Source of the DNA: Oceanicoccus sagamiensis
GTDB lineage: Bacteria; Pseudomonadota; Gammaproteobacteria; Pseudomonadales; Dasaniaceae
Length of the DNA: 64,000 nucleotides
Reading direction: 5' to 3'
Assembly (NCBI RefSeq): GCF_002117105.1
Contig: NZ_CP019343.1
Coordinates: 2,542,001-2,606,000, forward strand
The position numbers were made by a program, and so were the translations under genes. Under the pieces are notes generated by a model. The model ran no database searches, was not told the origin of the DNA, and saw only the letters and a list, made by a program, of their open reading frames with translations. Positions 9,185-19,547 of the stretch are shown here, one piece after another (position 1 is the stretch's first letter; each line of letters opens with the position of its first letter).

Positions 9185-10455
9185 TGGGTGCGGTAGCAAT
9201 TAATACCAAGCTTAATGGCTCTTTTTTGCAAAGGGCTATCAAGCCCTTGACCGCGATTAAAGGATCCGCGGAAAAAACGATGAGCGTTGATATGACGCTG
9301 GTGTTGTTCTCTATCGCATTAATTGTGATTGGCTTTGTTGCCATGAGTTCTGCCTCCATCGAGTTTGCCGCCGAGCGTTATAACAATCCCTTTTATCATA
9401 GCTACCGTTATTTGTTTCATTTAAGTGTCGCCATTGTCGGTGGTTTGGTTGTCTATCGTATTCCAATGAGTTTTTGGCAGCATACGGGCTGGTTCTGGCT
9501 ATTGGCTGCATTTGTATTGCTGATCGTAGTGTTGATTCCTGGTATTGGCTCGGAAGTCAATGGTAGTCGCCGCTGGGTACGGTTGGGGCCATTGAATTTA
9601 CAGTGTTCAGAAATCGCCAAGGTCTGTGTGATTTTATATTTGGCGGGTTATTTAGTGCGCCGCCAGGATGAAGTCAGGGAAGAGTGGAAAGGGTTTATTA
9701 AGCCCATGGGTGTCTTATTTTTTGTCACCATATTACTGATGGCAGAACCCGACTTTGGTGCCACTGTTGTGACTCTGGGTACGGCTTTTGGCATGATATT
9801 TTTAGCCGGTGTTCGTCTGTGGCAATTTAGTCTGGTGATTTTAGCTGTGTTGGCTGCCGGGGTTGTAGCGGTGGTGAGTGAGCCCTATCGAATGAAGCGC
9901 TTGACCGCTTATACCGATCCATGGGCTGATCAGTTTAATACCGGTTATCAGTTAACTCAGTCTCTGATTGCCTTTGGGCGAGGAGAGTGGTGGGGTGTTG
10001 GGTTGGGTAACAGTATTCAAAAGCTGTTTTATTTGCCGGAGTCCCATACCGATTTCGTGTTTGCTATTTATGCAGAAGAGTTTGGTTTTGTCGGCGCTGT
10101 GATTTTGATTGCCCTGTTCTGCGGTTTGATTGCCAGAATTTTACAAATCGGCCGCAAAGCTGAAAAACAACAACAAGTCTTCAGTGCCTATGTTGCCTAC
10201 GGTATTGCCTTAATGATCAGTGGTCAGGTATTTATCAATATCGGGGTGAATACTGGCTTGTTACCCACAAAAGGGTTGACCCTGCCATTTTTAAGTTATG
10301 GCGGCAGTAGTTTGATGGTGTGTTGTGGGCTGCTAGCTATGGTGATGCGCATCCATAGTGAGACAGCGACAGCTCTGGCTGGTGGTGCGAAAAAACTTAG
10401 AACCAAAAAGCGGCAAATTAAAAAACCAGCCAAGGGAGGGGAGAACAATGACTGA
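9184..10455 (+). CDS. ftsW: septal peptidoglycan glycosyltransferase FtsW
   Basis: FtsW is a SEDS-family polytopic membrane protein that polymerises lipid II at the septum in complex with FtsI. The 423-residue product has about ten membrane helices, an early MSSASIEFA segment, the SEDS hallmark around GSRRWVRLG, and a C-terminal region with LPFLSYGGSSL. The lysine/arginine-rich tail is cytoplasmic. The start overlaps the murD stop by one base; a start further in is possible, because the first 35 residues are poorly conserved in this family. Confidence 0.96.
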   Translation: MGAVAINTKLNGSFLQRAIKPLTAIKGSAEKTMSVDMTLVLFSIALIVIGFVAMSSASIEFAAERYNNPFYHSYRYLFHLSVAIVGGLVVYRIPMSFWQHTGWFWLLAAFVLLIVVLIPGIGSEVNGSRRWVRLGPLNLQCSEIAKVCVILYLAGYLVRRQDEVREEWKGFIKPMGVLFFVTILLMAEPDFGATVVTLGTAFGMIFLAGVRLWQFSLVILAVLAAGVVAVVSEPYRMKRLTAYTDPWADQFNTGYQLTQSLIAFGRGEWWGVGLGNSIQKLFYLPESHTDFVFAIYAEEFGFVGAVILIALFCGLIARILQIGRKAEKQQQVFSAYVAYGIALMISGQVFINIGVNTGLLPTKGLTLPFLSYGGSSLMVCCGLLAMVMRIHSETATALAGGAKKLRTKKRQIKKPAKGGENND

Positions 10456-11536
10456 GTCATTACCCCGCTCTGTTTTGATTATGGCTGGCGGCACTGGCGG
10501 ACATGTTTTCCCTGCCTTGGCCGCAGCGCAATGTCTGCGTGACAAAGGGATTAATGTGGAATGGCTGGGAACAGAGCGCGGTATCGAAGCGCGCTTAGTG
10601 CCCGAAGCCAATATCCCTATTCACTTTATTCAGGTTTCCGGGCTGCGCGGTAAGAATATTGTCAGCATGATGAAGTCGCTATTGCAGTTAGTCGGCGCTG
10701 TTATTGCCTCCATTCAAGTGCTGATTAAGCTTAAGCCTATTTGCATATTAGGTATGGGCGGTTTTGCATCGGGCCCCGGTGGCTTGGCGGCTTGGTTAAC
10801 CGGTCGTCCGTTGGTGATCCATGAGCAAAATGCCGTAGCTGGCACCACGAATAAAGCGCTGGCACACATCGCCAACAAAGTCTTGCTGGGTTATCCGATT
10901 AATTTGGGTGGCGCAAAAGCACAACATATTGGTAACCCGGTTAGGGGGGAGATCGCCCGGCTACCGGCTCCAGAACATCGTGGAGTCGGTAACTCGGGTG
11001 CGCTGCGCTTACTGGTGTTAGGTGGCAGTCTTGGGGCCAAGCCTATTAATGATTTGTTGTTAGATACTTTGCTGGGTATGACCACAGAGCAGCGCCCACA
11101 GGTTTGGCATCAAACGGGCCGTGCCCATTGCGACGATGTGGTGGCGTCTTATCAGCAGCATGATATTGATGTCAACGCCGAAGCTTTTATCACTGATATG
11201 GCGGCGGCCTATCAGTGGGCAGATGTGGTGCTTTGCCGTGCTGGAGCACTAACGGTAGCGGAACTGGCAGCGGCAGGTGTCGCTTCTATATTGGTGCCAC
11301 TACCCCATGCGATTGATGATCACCAGACGGAAAATGCCCGTTGGCTGGCAGATAATAATGCAGGAATTTTAATGAAGCAGTCCACCTTAGACGCTGAACA
11401 GCTGGCGGGTTTATTACAATCACTTGATGGCGATAGCGAAAGATTGTTAGCCATGTCTATTGCTGCCAGAAAACTGGCTAAAGTGGATGCGGCGGAACAG
11501 GTGGCCAATATCTGTTTGGAGGTGGCCAATGGTTGA
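10448..11536 (+). CDS. murG: lipid II synthase MurG
   Basis: MurG transfers GlcNAc from UDP-GlcNAc to lipid I on the inner face of the membrane, forming lipid II. The 362-residue GT-B enzyme has the glycine-rich [13 protein letters not shown] loop at its N-terminus and the C-terminal [15 protein letters not shown] nucleotide-sugar site. I chose the ATG at 10448, which is preceded by a strong GGGAGGGGAG ribosome site; an upstream extension to 10358 lacks family similarity. The gene overlaps ftsW by eight bases. Confidence 0.96.
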   Translation: MTESLPRSVLIMAGGTGGHVFPALAAAQCLRDKGINVEWLGTERGIEARLVPEANIPIHFIQVSGLRGKNIVSMMKSLLQLVGAVIASIQVLIKLKPICILGMGGFASGPGGLAAWLTGRPLVIHEQNAVAGTTNKALAHIANKVLLGYPINLGGAKAQHIGNPVRGEIARLPAPEHRGVGNSGALRLLVLGGSLGAKPINDLLLDTLLGMTTEQRPQVWHQTGRAHCDDVVASYQQHDIDVNAEAFITDMAAAYQWADVVLCRAGALTVAELAAAGVASILVPLPHAIDDHQTENARWLADNNAGILMKQSTLDAEQLAGLLQSLDGDSERLLAMSIAARKLAKVDAAEQVANICLEVANG

Positions 11537-12968
11537 TAGTGCAACCGAAACAGGCTTTGTTATCCCTGAAATGCGCCGTATCAAGAAAATACATTTTGTC
11601 GGCATAGGCGGCGCCGGTATGTGCGGCATTGCGGAAGTGTTGCTCAATACCGGCTATGAAATTTCCGGCTCAGATATTCAGGTTTCAAAAAATACTCAGC
11701 GTTTAGAGTCTATGGGTGCCACCATTTTTATTGGCCATGCTGAGCACAATATTACCGGTGTTGATGTGGTGGTCACCTCTACGGCGGTGAGCGGTGATAA
11801 CCCGGAAGTGACTGGCGCAATGGCGTTCCGTATTCCGATTGTGCCTCGGGCTGAAATGTTGGCTGAGCTAATGCGTTATCGTCATGGTATTGCCGTGGCT
11901 GGTACCCATGGTAAAACCACCACCACCAGTTTGATCGCTTCTGTTTTTGCCGAGGCAAAGTTGGACCCCACTTTTGTGATTGGCGGTTTGTTAAATAGCG
12001 CTGGCACCAATGCCCGTTTGGGCGAAAGTCGAATTTTAGTTGCAGAGGCGGATGAGAGCGATGCCTCGTTCCTGCACCTGCAACCGATGGTGTCCGTGGT
12101 GACTAATATTGAAGCGGACCATATGGCCACATATGGCGGCGACTTTAACCAGTTGAAAAAAACCTTCATCGAATTTCTACACAACCTGCCGTTTTACGGT
12201 ATGGCGATTATGTGTATCGATGATGATGTGGTCAGGGGCTTGTTGCCTTTGGTTGGCCGTTCAATCCTTACCTACGGCTTTAGCGCAGATGCTGATTTTT
12301 CCATTAGTAATATAGAAAAGCAGAGTCTATCGACTTCCTTTACGGTTACTCGTCCCGGCAGCTTAAGTCCGATTGATGTGACGATTAATATGCCGGGTGA
12401 CCACAATGTCTTAAATGCGACGGCAGCTATTGCTGTCGCTACCGATGAAGGCGTTGATGATGCAGCAATCCAGAAAGGTTTGCAGAAATTTCAGGGTGTG
12501 GGTCGTCGTTTTCAGGTTTACGGGGAATATGATATCGACGGTGGAACGGCCCTGTTAGTCGATGACTACGGTCATCATCCAACAGAAGTCGAGGCTACTA
12601 TCGCAGCTGCTCGTCAGGCCTGGCCCGACCGTCGTTTGTTAATGGTTTATCAGCCTCATCGTTATACCCGTACCAAAGATTTGTATGAAGACTTTGTTCG
12701 CGTGTTATCCACCGTCGATAGTTTATTACTGTTGGAAGTGTACTCCGCGGGTGAGGATGTTATTACCGGTGCTGATGGCCGTAGCCTGAGTGGCAGTATC
12801 CGTAGCCGCGGCCAGGTAGATCCGGTTTTTGTTGAAGACCGTGCCAGTGTGGCAGAGGTACTGAAAAATATTATGCAGCCAGGGGATGTGGTTTTAACCC
12901 AGGGTGCGGGCAATGTAGGTGCTATAGCGGCGGAGTTAGCCGCTGGAAAATTAGGTAGCTTTAAATGA
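11529..12968 (+). CDS. murC: UDP-MurNAc:L-alanine ligase MurC
   Basis: MurC adds the first L-alanine to UDP-MurNAc. With the ATG at 11529 the protein is 479 residues. It carries the N-terminal [19 protein letters not shown] sequence, the ATP loop [12 protein letters not shown] near residue 128, and the [14 protein letters not shown] region near residue 347. A longer frame to 11460 runs back inside murG and gives a non-homologous N-terminus. It overlaps murG by eight bases and ddl by four. Confidence 0.96.
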   Translation: MVDSATETGFVIPEMRRIKKIHFVGIGGAGMCGIAEVLLNTGYEISGSDIQVSKNTQRLESMGATIFIGHAEHNITGVDVVVTSTAVSGDNPEVTGAMAFRIPIVPRAEMLAELMRYRHGIAVAGTHGKTTTTSLIASVFAEAKLDPTFVIGGLLNSAGTNARLGESRILVAEADESDASFLHLQPMVSVVTNIEADHMATYGGDFNQLKKTFIEFLHNLPFYGMAIMCIDDDVVRGLLPLVGRSILTYGFSADADFSISNIEKQSLSTSFTVTRPGSLSPIDVTINMPGDHNVLNATAAIAVATDEGVDDAAIQKGLQKFQGVGRRFQVYGEYDIDGGTALLVDDYGHHPTEVEATIAAARQAWPDRRLLMVYQPHRYTRTKDLYEDFVRVLSTVDSLLLLEVYSAGEDVITGADGRSLSGSIRSRGQVDPVFVEDRASVAEVLKNIMQPGDVVLTQGAGNVGAIAAELAAGKLGSFK

Positions 12969-13894
12969 GTCAGGACATCGACCTTCATAATCAATTGCAA
13001 ACGCCAGTGGCTGTCTTATTTGGCGGACACTCTGCGGAGCGGGAAGTTTCGCTGCAAAGCGGTGCCGCTATTTTAGCTGCGTTTCAAGCACAAAATATTC
13101 CGGTCGAGGCTATTGATACACAGGATGACGACTGGTTGGAAAGAGTGACTCATCATCATCGGCATGCCTTTATCGCATTGCATGGTGGGGATGGTGAAGA
13201 TGGCACGGTACAGGGTGCGCTGGAAAATATTGATGTCAGCTATACCGGCAGTGGTGTTGCCGCTTCAGCTCTGGCAATGGATAAAGTGCGTTGCAAATAT
13301 CTTTGGCAGGGAATGGATTTACCGACACCGTTGTTTGCCGAATTAAATGACGAAAGTGATGTGGCTGAGATAATTCAGCAGTTCGGCAAAGTGATAGTAA
13401 AACCCTCTTGTGAGGGTTCAAGTATCGGTATGACTATCGCGACCACCGCTGAGGAATTATCAGCAGCCTATCTGGCTGCCAGAGCATACGATGATTCCGT
13501 GATGGTCGAGCAGTGGGTGCAGGGTGCGGAGTTTACGGTAGCTATTTTAGGTGGTCGGGCACTGCCAGCTATTCGCCTGGAAACCGATCATGGTTTTTAT
13601 GATTACGATGCCAAATATATTGCCGACGATACCCGTTATATCTGCCCCTGTGGCTTGGAGAATAAACTGGAAACGCAGTTGCAGGAACTGGCGCTAGCTG
13701 CTTTTTCCAGTGTTGGTTGCGAAGGTTGGGGGCGGGTAGATGTAATGCAGGACGAGCAGGGTAATTTTTACTTGCTGGAAGTCAATACGGTACCCGGTAT
13801 GACCAGTCATAGCCTGGTACCAATGGCCGCCAAGGCGGCAGGTTTAAGTTTTAAACAACTGGTAAAAGAAATTTTAACGTTAAGTTTAAAGTGA
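12965..13894 (+). CDS. ddl: D-alanine--D-alanine ligase
   Basis: Ddl makes the D-Ala-D-Ala dipeptide used by MurF. The 309-residue ATP-grasp protein contains the [12 protein letters not shown] signature near residue 18, [14 protein letters not shown] near residue 62, [12 protein letters not shown] near residue 141 and the C-terminal [14 protein letters not shown] metal/ATP site. Its position between murC and ftsQ corresponds to the ddlB form. The start overlaps the murC stop as ATGA. Confidence 0.97.
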   Translation: MSQDIDLHNQLQTPVAVLFGGHSAEREVSLQSGAAILAAFQAQNIPVEAIDTQDDDWLERVTHHHRHAFIALHGGDGEDGTVQGALENIDVSYTGSGVAASALAMDKVRCKYLWQGMDLPTPLFAELNDESDVAEIIQQFGKVIVKPSCEGSSIGMTIATTAEELSAAYLAARAYDDSVMVEQWVQGAEFTVAILGGRALPAIRLETDHGFYDYDAKYIADDTRYICPCGLENKLETQLQELALAAFSSVGCEGWGRVDVMQDEQGNFYLLEVNTVPGMTSHSLVPMAAKAAGLSFKQLVKEILTLSLK

Positions 13895-13908
13895 TTTAGC
13901 TGAAAACC

Positions 13909-14706
13909 ATGGCAATTTTTAAAGCAAAAGAAAGCAACAAGAGAAAGGCTAAAGCCCGGGGCGCCAGCAGTCATCAGCCTAAGCCTTCCCGTGTGTTTGA
14001 TTGGAAAAAATTCAATCAAATAGCGTTTGCTGTGGTACTGGTGGCGGTGCTTATCGGTCTTTATCAGGGGCTTGTGCTATTGCTATCCCAGCCTGTTACT
14101 CGGGTGGCTGTTAATGGTGAATTTATCCATGTGGATAAACGAGAGATTGAAGCAGAAGTGCTGCCCTTTCTGGGTGACGGTTTTATTACTCTGGACCTGG
14201 CAGGTATCAGTGAAACGCTGGAGTTACAGCCCTGGGTACTTGATGCGACAGTGTCGCGCCGCTGGCCCGATGAAATTGTTATTACGGTGATAGAGCAAAC
14301 ACCGATTGCCTACTGGGGTGAGACCAGCTTCCTTAATTCTCGCGGCGAACTGTTTCAACCGTCGAAGGCGATAGAAAAAATTGACGCTTTACCGGTGTTG
14401 CGCGGCCCCGACAATAGCTCGGACAAAGTGATGAACCACTTTAGTCAGCTAAATGAAGCCTTGCTTCATCGTGGTCTGGCGTTAAAGGCGCTGGAATTAG
14501 ACGACCGGGGTAATTGGTCGGCTCGTCTTGGTGGCGACATTACGATTACTTTAGGTCGCGGTGAAGTGATGGAAAAAATGCGTCGTTTATTGGTGGCCTA
14601 TGAACAGGGCTTATCAAAAAACTTTAACAATATTGCCAGTATTGATATGCGCTACAGCAATGGTTTTGCGGTCGAGTGGCGCAAGCTTGATGCAAAGCAG
14701 GTGTAA
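13909..14706 (+). CDS. ftsQ: cell division protein FtsQ
   Basis: FtsQ is a bitopic membrane protein that scaffolds FtsB and FtsL at the septum. The 265-residue product has a basic cytoplasmic N-terminus, one membrane helix at about residues 43-63, a POTRA domain (VTRVAVNGEFIHVDKREIE) and a periplasmic beta domain. A highly basic start (KAKESNKRKAKAR) and position between ddl and ftsA support the call. Confidence 0.95.
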   Translation: MAIFKAKESNKRKAKARGASSHQPKPSRVFDWKKFNQIAFAVVLVAVLIGLYQGLVLLLSQPVTRVAVNGEFIHVDKREIEAEVLPFLGDGFITLDLAGISETLELQPWVLDATVSRRWPDEIVITVIEQTPIAYWGETSFLNSRGELFQPSKAIEKIDALPVLRGPDNSSDKVMNHFSQLNEALLHRGLALKALELDDRGNWSARLGGDITITLGRGEVMEKMRRLLVAYEQGLSKNFNNIASIDMRYSNGFAVEWRKLDAKQV

Positions 14707-14749
14707 CAATGACATTAATAATGAAAAAGCAAAATGGGAGTGTTAGCTA

Positions 14750-15988
14750 ATGGGCGGCACAGTAGACAATAAAATGATTGTCGGTCTTGATATTGGTACC
14801 TCTAAAGTCGTGGCGATTGTCGGGGCGATTTCTGACGAGGGCACATTGGAAATAGTGGGTATTGGCTCACACCCTTCTCGAGGTTTAAAGAAAGGTGTCG
14901 TTGTGAATATCGAATCCACCGTTCAGTCTATTCAGCGCGCTGTTGAAGAGGCGGAATTGATGGCCGGTTGCCAGATCCATTCTGTTTATGCGGGCATTGC
15001 CGGCAACCATATTCGCAGCCTCAACTCCCACGGCATTGTCGCTATTCGCGACCGAGAAGTGTATCAGCTGGATTTAGAGCGAGTGATAGATGCGGCTCAG
15101 GCTGTTGCCATTCCCGCAGATCAAAAAGTTTTGCATATCTTGCCTCAGGAATATGTCATCGATACTCAAGAAGGTATTAAAGAGCCTTTGGGTATGTCCG
15201 GTGTGCGTCTGGAAGCAAAGGTTCATTTGGTCACCTGCGCAGTTAATGCCGCACAGAATATTGAAAAATGTATTCGCCGCTGCGGCCTTGAAGTTGAAGA
15301 TATTATTTTGGAACAGTTGGCCTCCAGCTATGCGGTGCTGACTGATGATGAGCGTGAGTTGGGTGTCTGTCTGGTCGATATCGGAGGCGGTACCACGGAT
15401 ATTGCAATCTTTACCGAAGGGGCGATTCGCCATACGGGAGTTATCCCTATTGCCGGCGATCAGGTAACTAACGATATTGCTATGGCATTAAGAACGCCGA
15501 CGCAAAATGCCGAAGAAATTAAAATTAAATATGCCTGTGCGTTAACTCAGCTGGCCGGTGCAGAAGAAACGATCAAAGTCCCTAGTGTGGGTGAGCGTCC
15601 GCCCCGTGATTTATCACGCCAAGCTCTGGCTGAAGTGGTTGAGCCGCGCTATGACGAGCTTTTTACTTTGGTTCAGGCTGAGCTGCGTCGCAGTGGCTAT
15701 GAAGATGTAATTGCTGCGGGCATTGTGCTGACTGGCGGTACGTCAAAAATGGAAGGTGTGGTCGAGTTGGCAGAAGAAATTTTCCATACACCGGTAAGAA
15801 TTGGTACGCCGCAAGATGATGTTGAAGGCTTAAAAGATATTGTACGCAACCCCATCTATTCCACCGGGGTAGGTTTATTACAGTACGGTTTAAAACAACA
15901 AAATGGTGGGGAGATTAAAGCCTCCAAGCCACAACAAACGGCCGGTTTGTTTAGCCGCGCCAAAGACTGGTTTCAAAATAATTTTTAA
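14750..15988 (+). CDS. ftsA: cell division protein FtsA
   Basis: FtsA is an actin-like ATPase that tethers FtsZ to the membrane. The 412-residue protein shows the phosphate-1 loop GLDIGTSKVVAIVG, the SHDS-type 1C domain, phosphate-2 loop VDIGGGTTDIAIF near residue 206 and the adenosine motif GIVLTGGTSKMEG near residue 324. The C-terminal RAKDWFQNNF is the amphipathic membrane-targeting helix. The start has the downstream in-frame alternative M at DNKMIVG. Confidence 0.97.
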   Translation: MGGTVDNKMIVGLDIGTSKVVAIVGAISDEGTLEIVGIGSHPSRGLKKGVVVNIESTVQSIQRAVEEAELMAGCQIHSVYAGIAGNHIRSLNSHGIVAIRDREVYQLDLERVIDAAQAVAIPADQKVLHILPQEYVIDTQEGIKEPLGMSGVRLEAKVHLVTCAVNAAQNIEKCIRRCGLEVEDIILEQLASSYAVLTDDERELGVCLVDIGGGTTDIAIFTEGAIRHTGVIPIAGDQVTNDIAMALRTPTQNAEEIKIKYACALTQLAGAEETIKVPSVGERPPRDLSRQALAEVVEPRYDELFTLVQAELRRSGYEDVIAAGIVLTGGTSKMEGVVELAEEIFHTPVRIGTPQDDVEGLKDIVRNPIYSTGVGLLQYGLKQQNGGEIKASKPQQTAGLFSRAKDWFQNNF

Positions 15989-16068
15989 TCATTGTAATTT
16001 TTACTTGTAAGACTACTGGCGTCGATTCTGTCGGCAACAGTATAAAAACTAAAAAAGGGAGAAAACCT

Positions 16069-17226
16069 ATGTTCGAGCTAGTTGATAACGTTCCACAAAA
16101 CGCGGTCATAAAGGTAGTTGGTGTGGGAGGCGGCGGCGGTAACGCTGTTAAACACATGATTGCCAATGACGTTGAAGGCGTAGATTTTGTTTGCGCTAAT
16201 ACGGACGCCCAGGCGTTGACCGATGTCGAAACCACTACCGTATTGCAACTCGGTGGCAATATTACTAAGGGTTTAGGTGCTGGTGCTAATCCTGAAGTTG
16301 GCCGTCAGGCTGCACTTGAAGATCGCGACCGTATTGCAGAAGCCTTGCAAGGTGCCGATATGGTCTTTATCACTGCCGGTATGGGCGGCGGTACAGGTAC
16401 AGGTGCTGCACCGGTTGTTGCTGAAGTTGCCAAAGACTTAGGCATTCTGACGGTAGCTGTAGTAACGCGTCCATTCTCTTTTGAAGGGAAAAAGCGCAGC
16501 GTGATTGCTGACGCTGGTATGAAAGAATTGCAGCAGCATGTTGATTCTTTAATTACTATCCCCAATGAAAAACTATTGGATGTGTTAGGTAAAAGCGCCA
16601 GCTTGCTGGATGCTTTTAAAACCGCCAATGATGTTTTGTTAGGTGCTGTGCAAGGTATCGCAGATTTAATTATCCGTCCGGGTATGATTAACGTGGATTT
16701 CGCCGATGTGCGCACGGTAATGTCTGAGATGGGTATGGCAATGATGGGTACGGGTTATGCTCGCGGTGAGAACCGTGCGCGTGAAGCAGCTGAAGCGGCG
16801 ATTCGCAGTCCTTTACTGGATGACATTAACTTGCAGGGTGCTCGTGGTATCCTGGTTAATATCACCGCCGGTTTAGACTTGTCATTGGGTGAATTCTCCG
16901 AGGTGGGTGACACCGTTGAAGAATTTGCGTCCGATAATGCCACTGTGGTGGTGGGAACTGTTATCGACCCAGACATGTCAGAAGAACTGCGTGTAACCGT
17001 GGTAGCGACCGGATTAGGTGGCGAAATGTCGGAAACTCCGCTAAAAGTAGTAGAAAATAAGCCTGCGGCGGATGCGGTTAACCCTGATTATCGTACTTTG
17101 GACCGTCCAACCGTTATGCGTAATAATCCACAAACTGCGGTTGACCGGGATAATTCGGCGCCAGTTGGTGACAAAGATATGGAATATTTAGATATTCCTG
17201 CCTTTTTGCGCAGACAGGCGGACTAA
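16069..17226 (+). CDS. ftsZ: cell division protein FtsZ
   Basis: FtsZ is the tubulin-like GTPase that forms the cytokinetic ring. The 385-residue protein has the nucleotide-binding GVGGGGGNAV near residue 18, the tubulin signature GGGTGTGAAPVVA near residue 105, and the T7 region NVDFADVRTVM near residue 205. The acidic/proline linker ends in the conserved peptide DIPAFLRRQAD that binds FtsA and ZipA. An AAGGGAGAAAA ribosome site precedes the ATG. Confidence 0.98.
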   Translation: MFELVDNVPQNAVIKVVGVGGGGGNAVKHMIANDVEGVDFVCANTDAQALTDVETTTVLQLGGNITKGLGAGANPEVGRQAALEDRDRIAEALQGADMVFITAGMGGGTGTGAAPVVAEVAKDLGILTVAVVTRPFSFEGKKRSVIADAGMKELQQHVDSLITIPNEKLLDVLGKSASLLDAFKTANDVLLGAVQGIADLIIRPGMINVDFADVRTVMSEMGMAMMGTGYARGENRAREAAEAAIRSPLLDDINLQGARGILVNITAGLDLSLGEFSEVGDTVEEFASDNATVVVGTVIDPDMSEELRVTVVATGLGGEMSETPLKVVENKPAADAVNPDYRTLDRPTVMRNNPQTAVDRDNSAPVGDKDMEYLDIPAFLRRQAD

Positions 17227-17452
17227 ACTTGCTTGACTAATTGCTTAGCATAATAGGTTGTATAAGGCAGTTTTAGCCGCCGTAAGTGGTTCTGGGATGT
17301 TTGGTGTTATACCGGTTCTCTGGTAGTATTCGCGCCTCGCTTCTTAGGCCACGGCAGTACAAATTTGCCGGGTTCTCTAAATCCTGTCCACAATGAGGGG
17401 TTTTAAGGGCGTTATACGGGTGTAAACCCATCAATAACCATGAAGAAAAGCC

Positions 17453-18364
17453 ATGATTAGACAACGTACATTACGCAATGCCATCCGCGCCACCGGTGTG
17501 GGTCTGCACTCAGGCGAAAAGGTCTATTTGACCTTGTTACCCGCCCCTGTTGATACCGGTATTGTGTTTCGTCGTACTGATCTCGACCCTGTCGTTGAAA
17601 TTGCCGCCCGTGCGGAAAATGTCGGCGATACCACACTTTCAACCACCTTAATGCAAGGTGATGTCAGAGTGTCAACGGTAGAGCATCTATTGTCAGCTAT
17701 GGCGGGTCTGGGTATTGATAACGCGTATGTTGAGTTAAGCGCTGCCGAAGTCCCGATTATGGATGGCAGTGCCGGTCCGTTCGTCTTTTTGATCCAGTCC
17801 GCTGGTATTGAAGAGCAGGCCAAGGCCAAGCAATTTATTCGTATAAAACGACCGGTAACGGTGAAACAGGACGATAAAGTCGCCAGCTTCCTCCCTTTTG
17901 ATGGCTTCAAAGTGTCCTTTACCATCGATTTTGATCACCCGGTGTTTCGCGATCGTACTGGTGAGGCTGCGCTGGATTTTTCCAGTACTTCCTTTGTAAA
18001 GGAAGTCAGCCGAGCCCGTACCTTCGGTTTTATGCATGAGTTTGAGTATCTTCGCTCCAAGGGCCTGGCCCAGGGCGGCAGCGTCCACAACGCGATTGTC
18101 GTGGATGAGTATCGTATTCTTAATGAAGACGGCCTGCGTTATGAGGACGAATTTGTTAAGCACAAAGTATTGGACGCCATTGGCGACCTTTATTTGCTCG
18201 GTAACAGCTTAATTGGTGAATTTAAGGCCCATAAATCGGGTCATGCCTTAAATAATGCGTCTTTGAGAGCATTAATCGCTGAAACCGATGCTTGGGAAGT
18301 TGTCACTTTTGAAGATAAAGAGACTGCTCCCATCTCCTATATGGCTCCTGTATCGGCGGCCTAA
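17453..18364 (+). CDS. lpxC: UDP-3-O-acyl-N-acetylglucosamine deacetylase LpxC
   Basis: LpxC is the zinc deacetylase that commits UDP-acyl-GlcNAc to lipid A synthesis. The 303-residue sequence shows the zinc-ligand motifs [10 protein letters not shown] near residue 75 and [14 protein letters not shown] near residue 237, and the catalytic HKSGHALNN near residue 262. It is separated from ftsZ by 226 bases with no gene, which probably holds its own promoter, as is common at this position. No clear promoter hexamers can be assigned by eye. Confidence 0.97.
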   Translation: MIRQRTLRNAIRATGVGLHSGEKVYLTLLPAPVDTGIVFRRTDLDPVVEIAARAENVGDTTLSTTLMQGDVRVSTVEHLLSAMAGLGIDNAYVELSAAEVPIMDGSAGPFVFLIQSAGIEEQAKAKQFIRIKRPVTVKQDDKVASFLPFDGFKVSFTIDFDHPVFRDRTGEAALDFSSTSFVKEVSRARTFGFMHEFEYLRSKGLAQGGSVHNAIVVDEYRILNEDGLRYEDEFVKHKVLDAIGDLYLLGNSLIGEFKAHKSGHALNNASLRALIAETDAWEVVTFEDKETAPISYMAPVSAA

Positions 18365-18514
18365 GCTTATTTTTGTTCAAACTTTGAGCTGATTCACCAA
18401 AATCTCGCCTTGAAAGTTGGTAATAGACTGATTTATATGCGATATTTGCAAAGATAGTATTAACAGTTTGCTTTATTAACTACCCAACAAAACTAGCTGA
18501 AGCCTTCTTATTTT

Positions 18515-19444
18515 ATGAAAGTCATTATTGTTAGTGACAAACACGGCCAGTCAACGTCGATTTCTCTAGGCCGCTGGACCCGTACGCTTTTTTCCCTTTG
18601 TTTGCTGGGTATTCCTCTGGGTATTGGTGGTCTAATTGGCCATAGCGTCGCTAATAATGACGGTGAAGTACTGGATCAACAGGCTTTATCGGCGATCAAA
18701 GAGAAAAACAGCAAAGAACAACGGCTTCTCTCCGAGACCAAACGCAAAACAGAACAACATCTTCATGCCTTAACCCTGCGTATGGCTGAAATTCAGGCTC
18801 GCATGGTGCGTTTAGATGCCTTGGGTGAGCGTATCACCAGCGTTGCCAAATTAGATAAGGGCGAGTTTGATTTTAGCCAGCTTCCCGCTGTCGGTGGCCC
18901 ACAGACGAGTGATTTAGGCAAAGTTTATGAATCCCATGATTTTGTGGGGGCCGTAGATAAACTGGTTAAGCGCATTGATGACCGCGAGCAGCAGCTTGAA
19001 ATCCTTGAAACCCTCATGGCCAATCGCAAGATTGAAGACGAAGTCTTTTTGGCGGGTCGGCCGATTAAAAAGGGTTGGATGTCTTCTCATTTTGGTCATC
19101 GAACCGATCCCTTTTCTGGCAGAAAGGCCATGCATGAAGGTGTCGATTTTGCCGGCAAGCTGGGTTCTGAGATTGTTGCCGTTGGTTCCGGTGTCGTCAC
19201 CTGGTCTGGAGACCGCTATGGCTACGGCCGTTTAGTAGAAATTAATCACGGTAATGGGTTTATGACCCGTTATGCCCACAATATGGAAAACAAAGTTGAA
19301 GTGGGTGATATCGTTAAAAAAGGTCAGGTTATTTCCTTGATGGGAAGTAGCGGCCGCTCCACCGGACCTCATGTCCACTTCGAAGTCTATAAACATGGTC
19401 GCGCCGTTGACCCTGCGACTTATATCCATCGCGCCAGTCGGTGA
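18515..19444 (+). CDS. M23-family peptidoglycan endopeptidase, membrane-anchored
   Basis: The 309-residue product has an N-terminal membrane segment (about 22-45), a coiled-coil region (about 55-110) and a C-terminal LytM/M23 domain. Metal and catalytic residues are visible in SSHFGHRTDPFSG, HEGVDFAG and the HVHFEVYKHG motif, so the zinc site looks intact and the protein is probably an active DD-endopeptidase or cell-wall hydrolase activator facing the periplasm. It sits between lpxC and secA, where enteric bacteria have secM. No symbol is given because several M23 paralogues share this plan. Confidence 0.88.
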   Translation: MKVIIVSDKHGQSTSISLGRWTRTLFSLCLLGIPLGIGGLIGHSVANNDGEVLDQQALSAIKEKNSKEQRLLSETKRKTEQHLHALTLRMAEIQARMVRLDALGERITSVAKLDKGEFDFSQLPAVGGPQTSDLGKVYESHDFVGAVDKLVKRIDDREQQLEILETLMANRKIEDEVFLAGRPIKKGWMSSHFGHRTDPFSGRKAMHEGVDFAGKLGSEIVAVGSGVVTWSGDRYGYGRLVEINHGNGFMTRYAHNMENKVEVGDIVKKGQVISLMGSSGRSTGPHVHFEVYKHGRAVDPATYIHRASR

Positions 19445-19547
19445 ATATTACCTGCCCAATCTGCCCTAAGTAGATTAAACTACCGCCTCCGCGGTTAATG
19501 CTGTTTAGCCCCTTTTAACAATAACACTCAGAACTGTAGTCACCATT

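Noticed and set aside
12662-13000. Antisense reading frame over murC and ddl
   Set aside because: It is a mirror frame of well-supported genes, with no ribosome site and no family similarity.
19445-19547. A SecM-like arrest peptide before secA
   Set aside because: The 103-base gap contains no ORF of suitable size or arrest motif.
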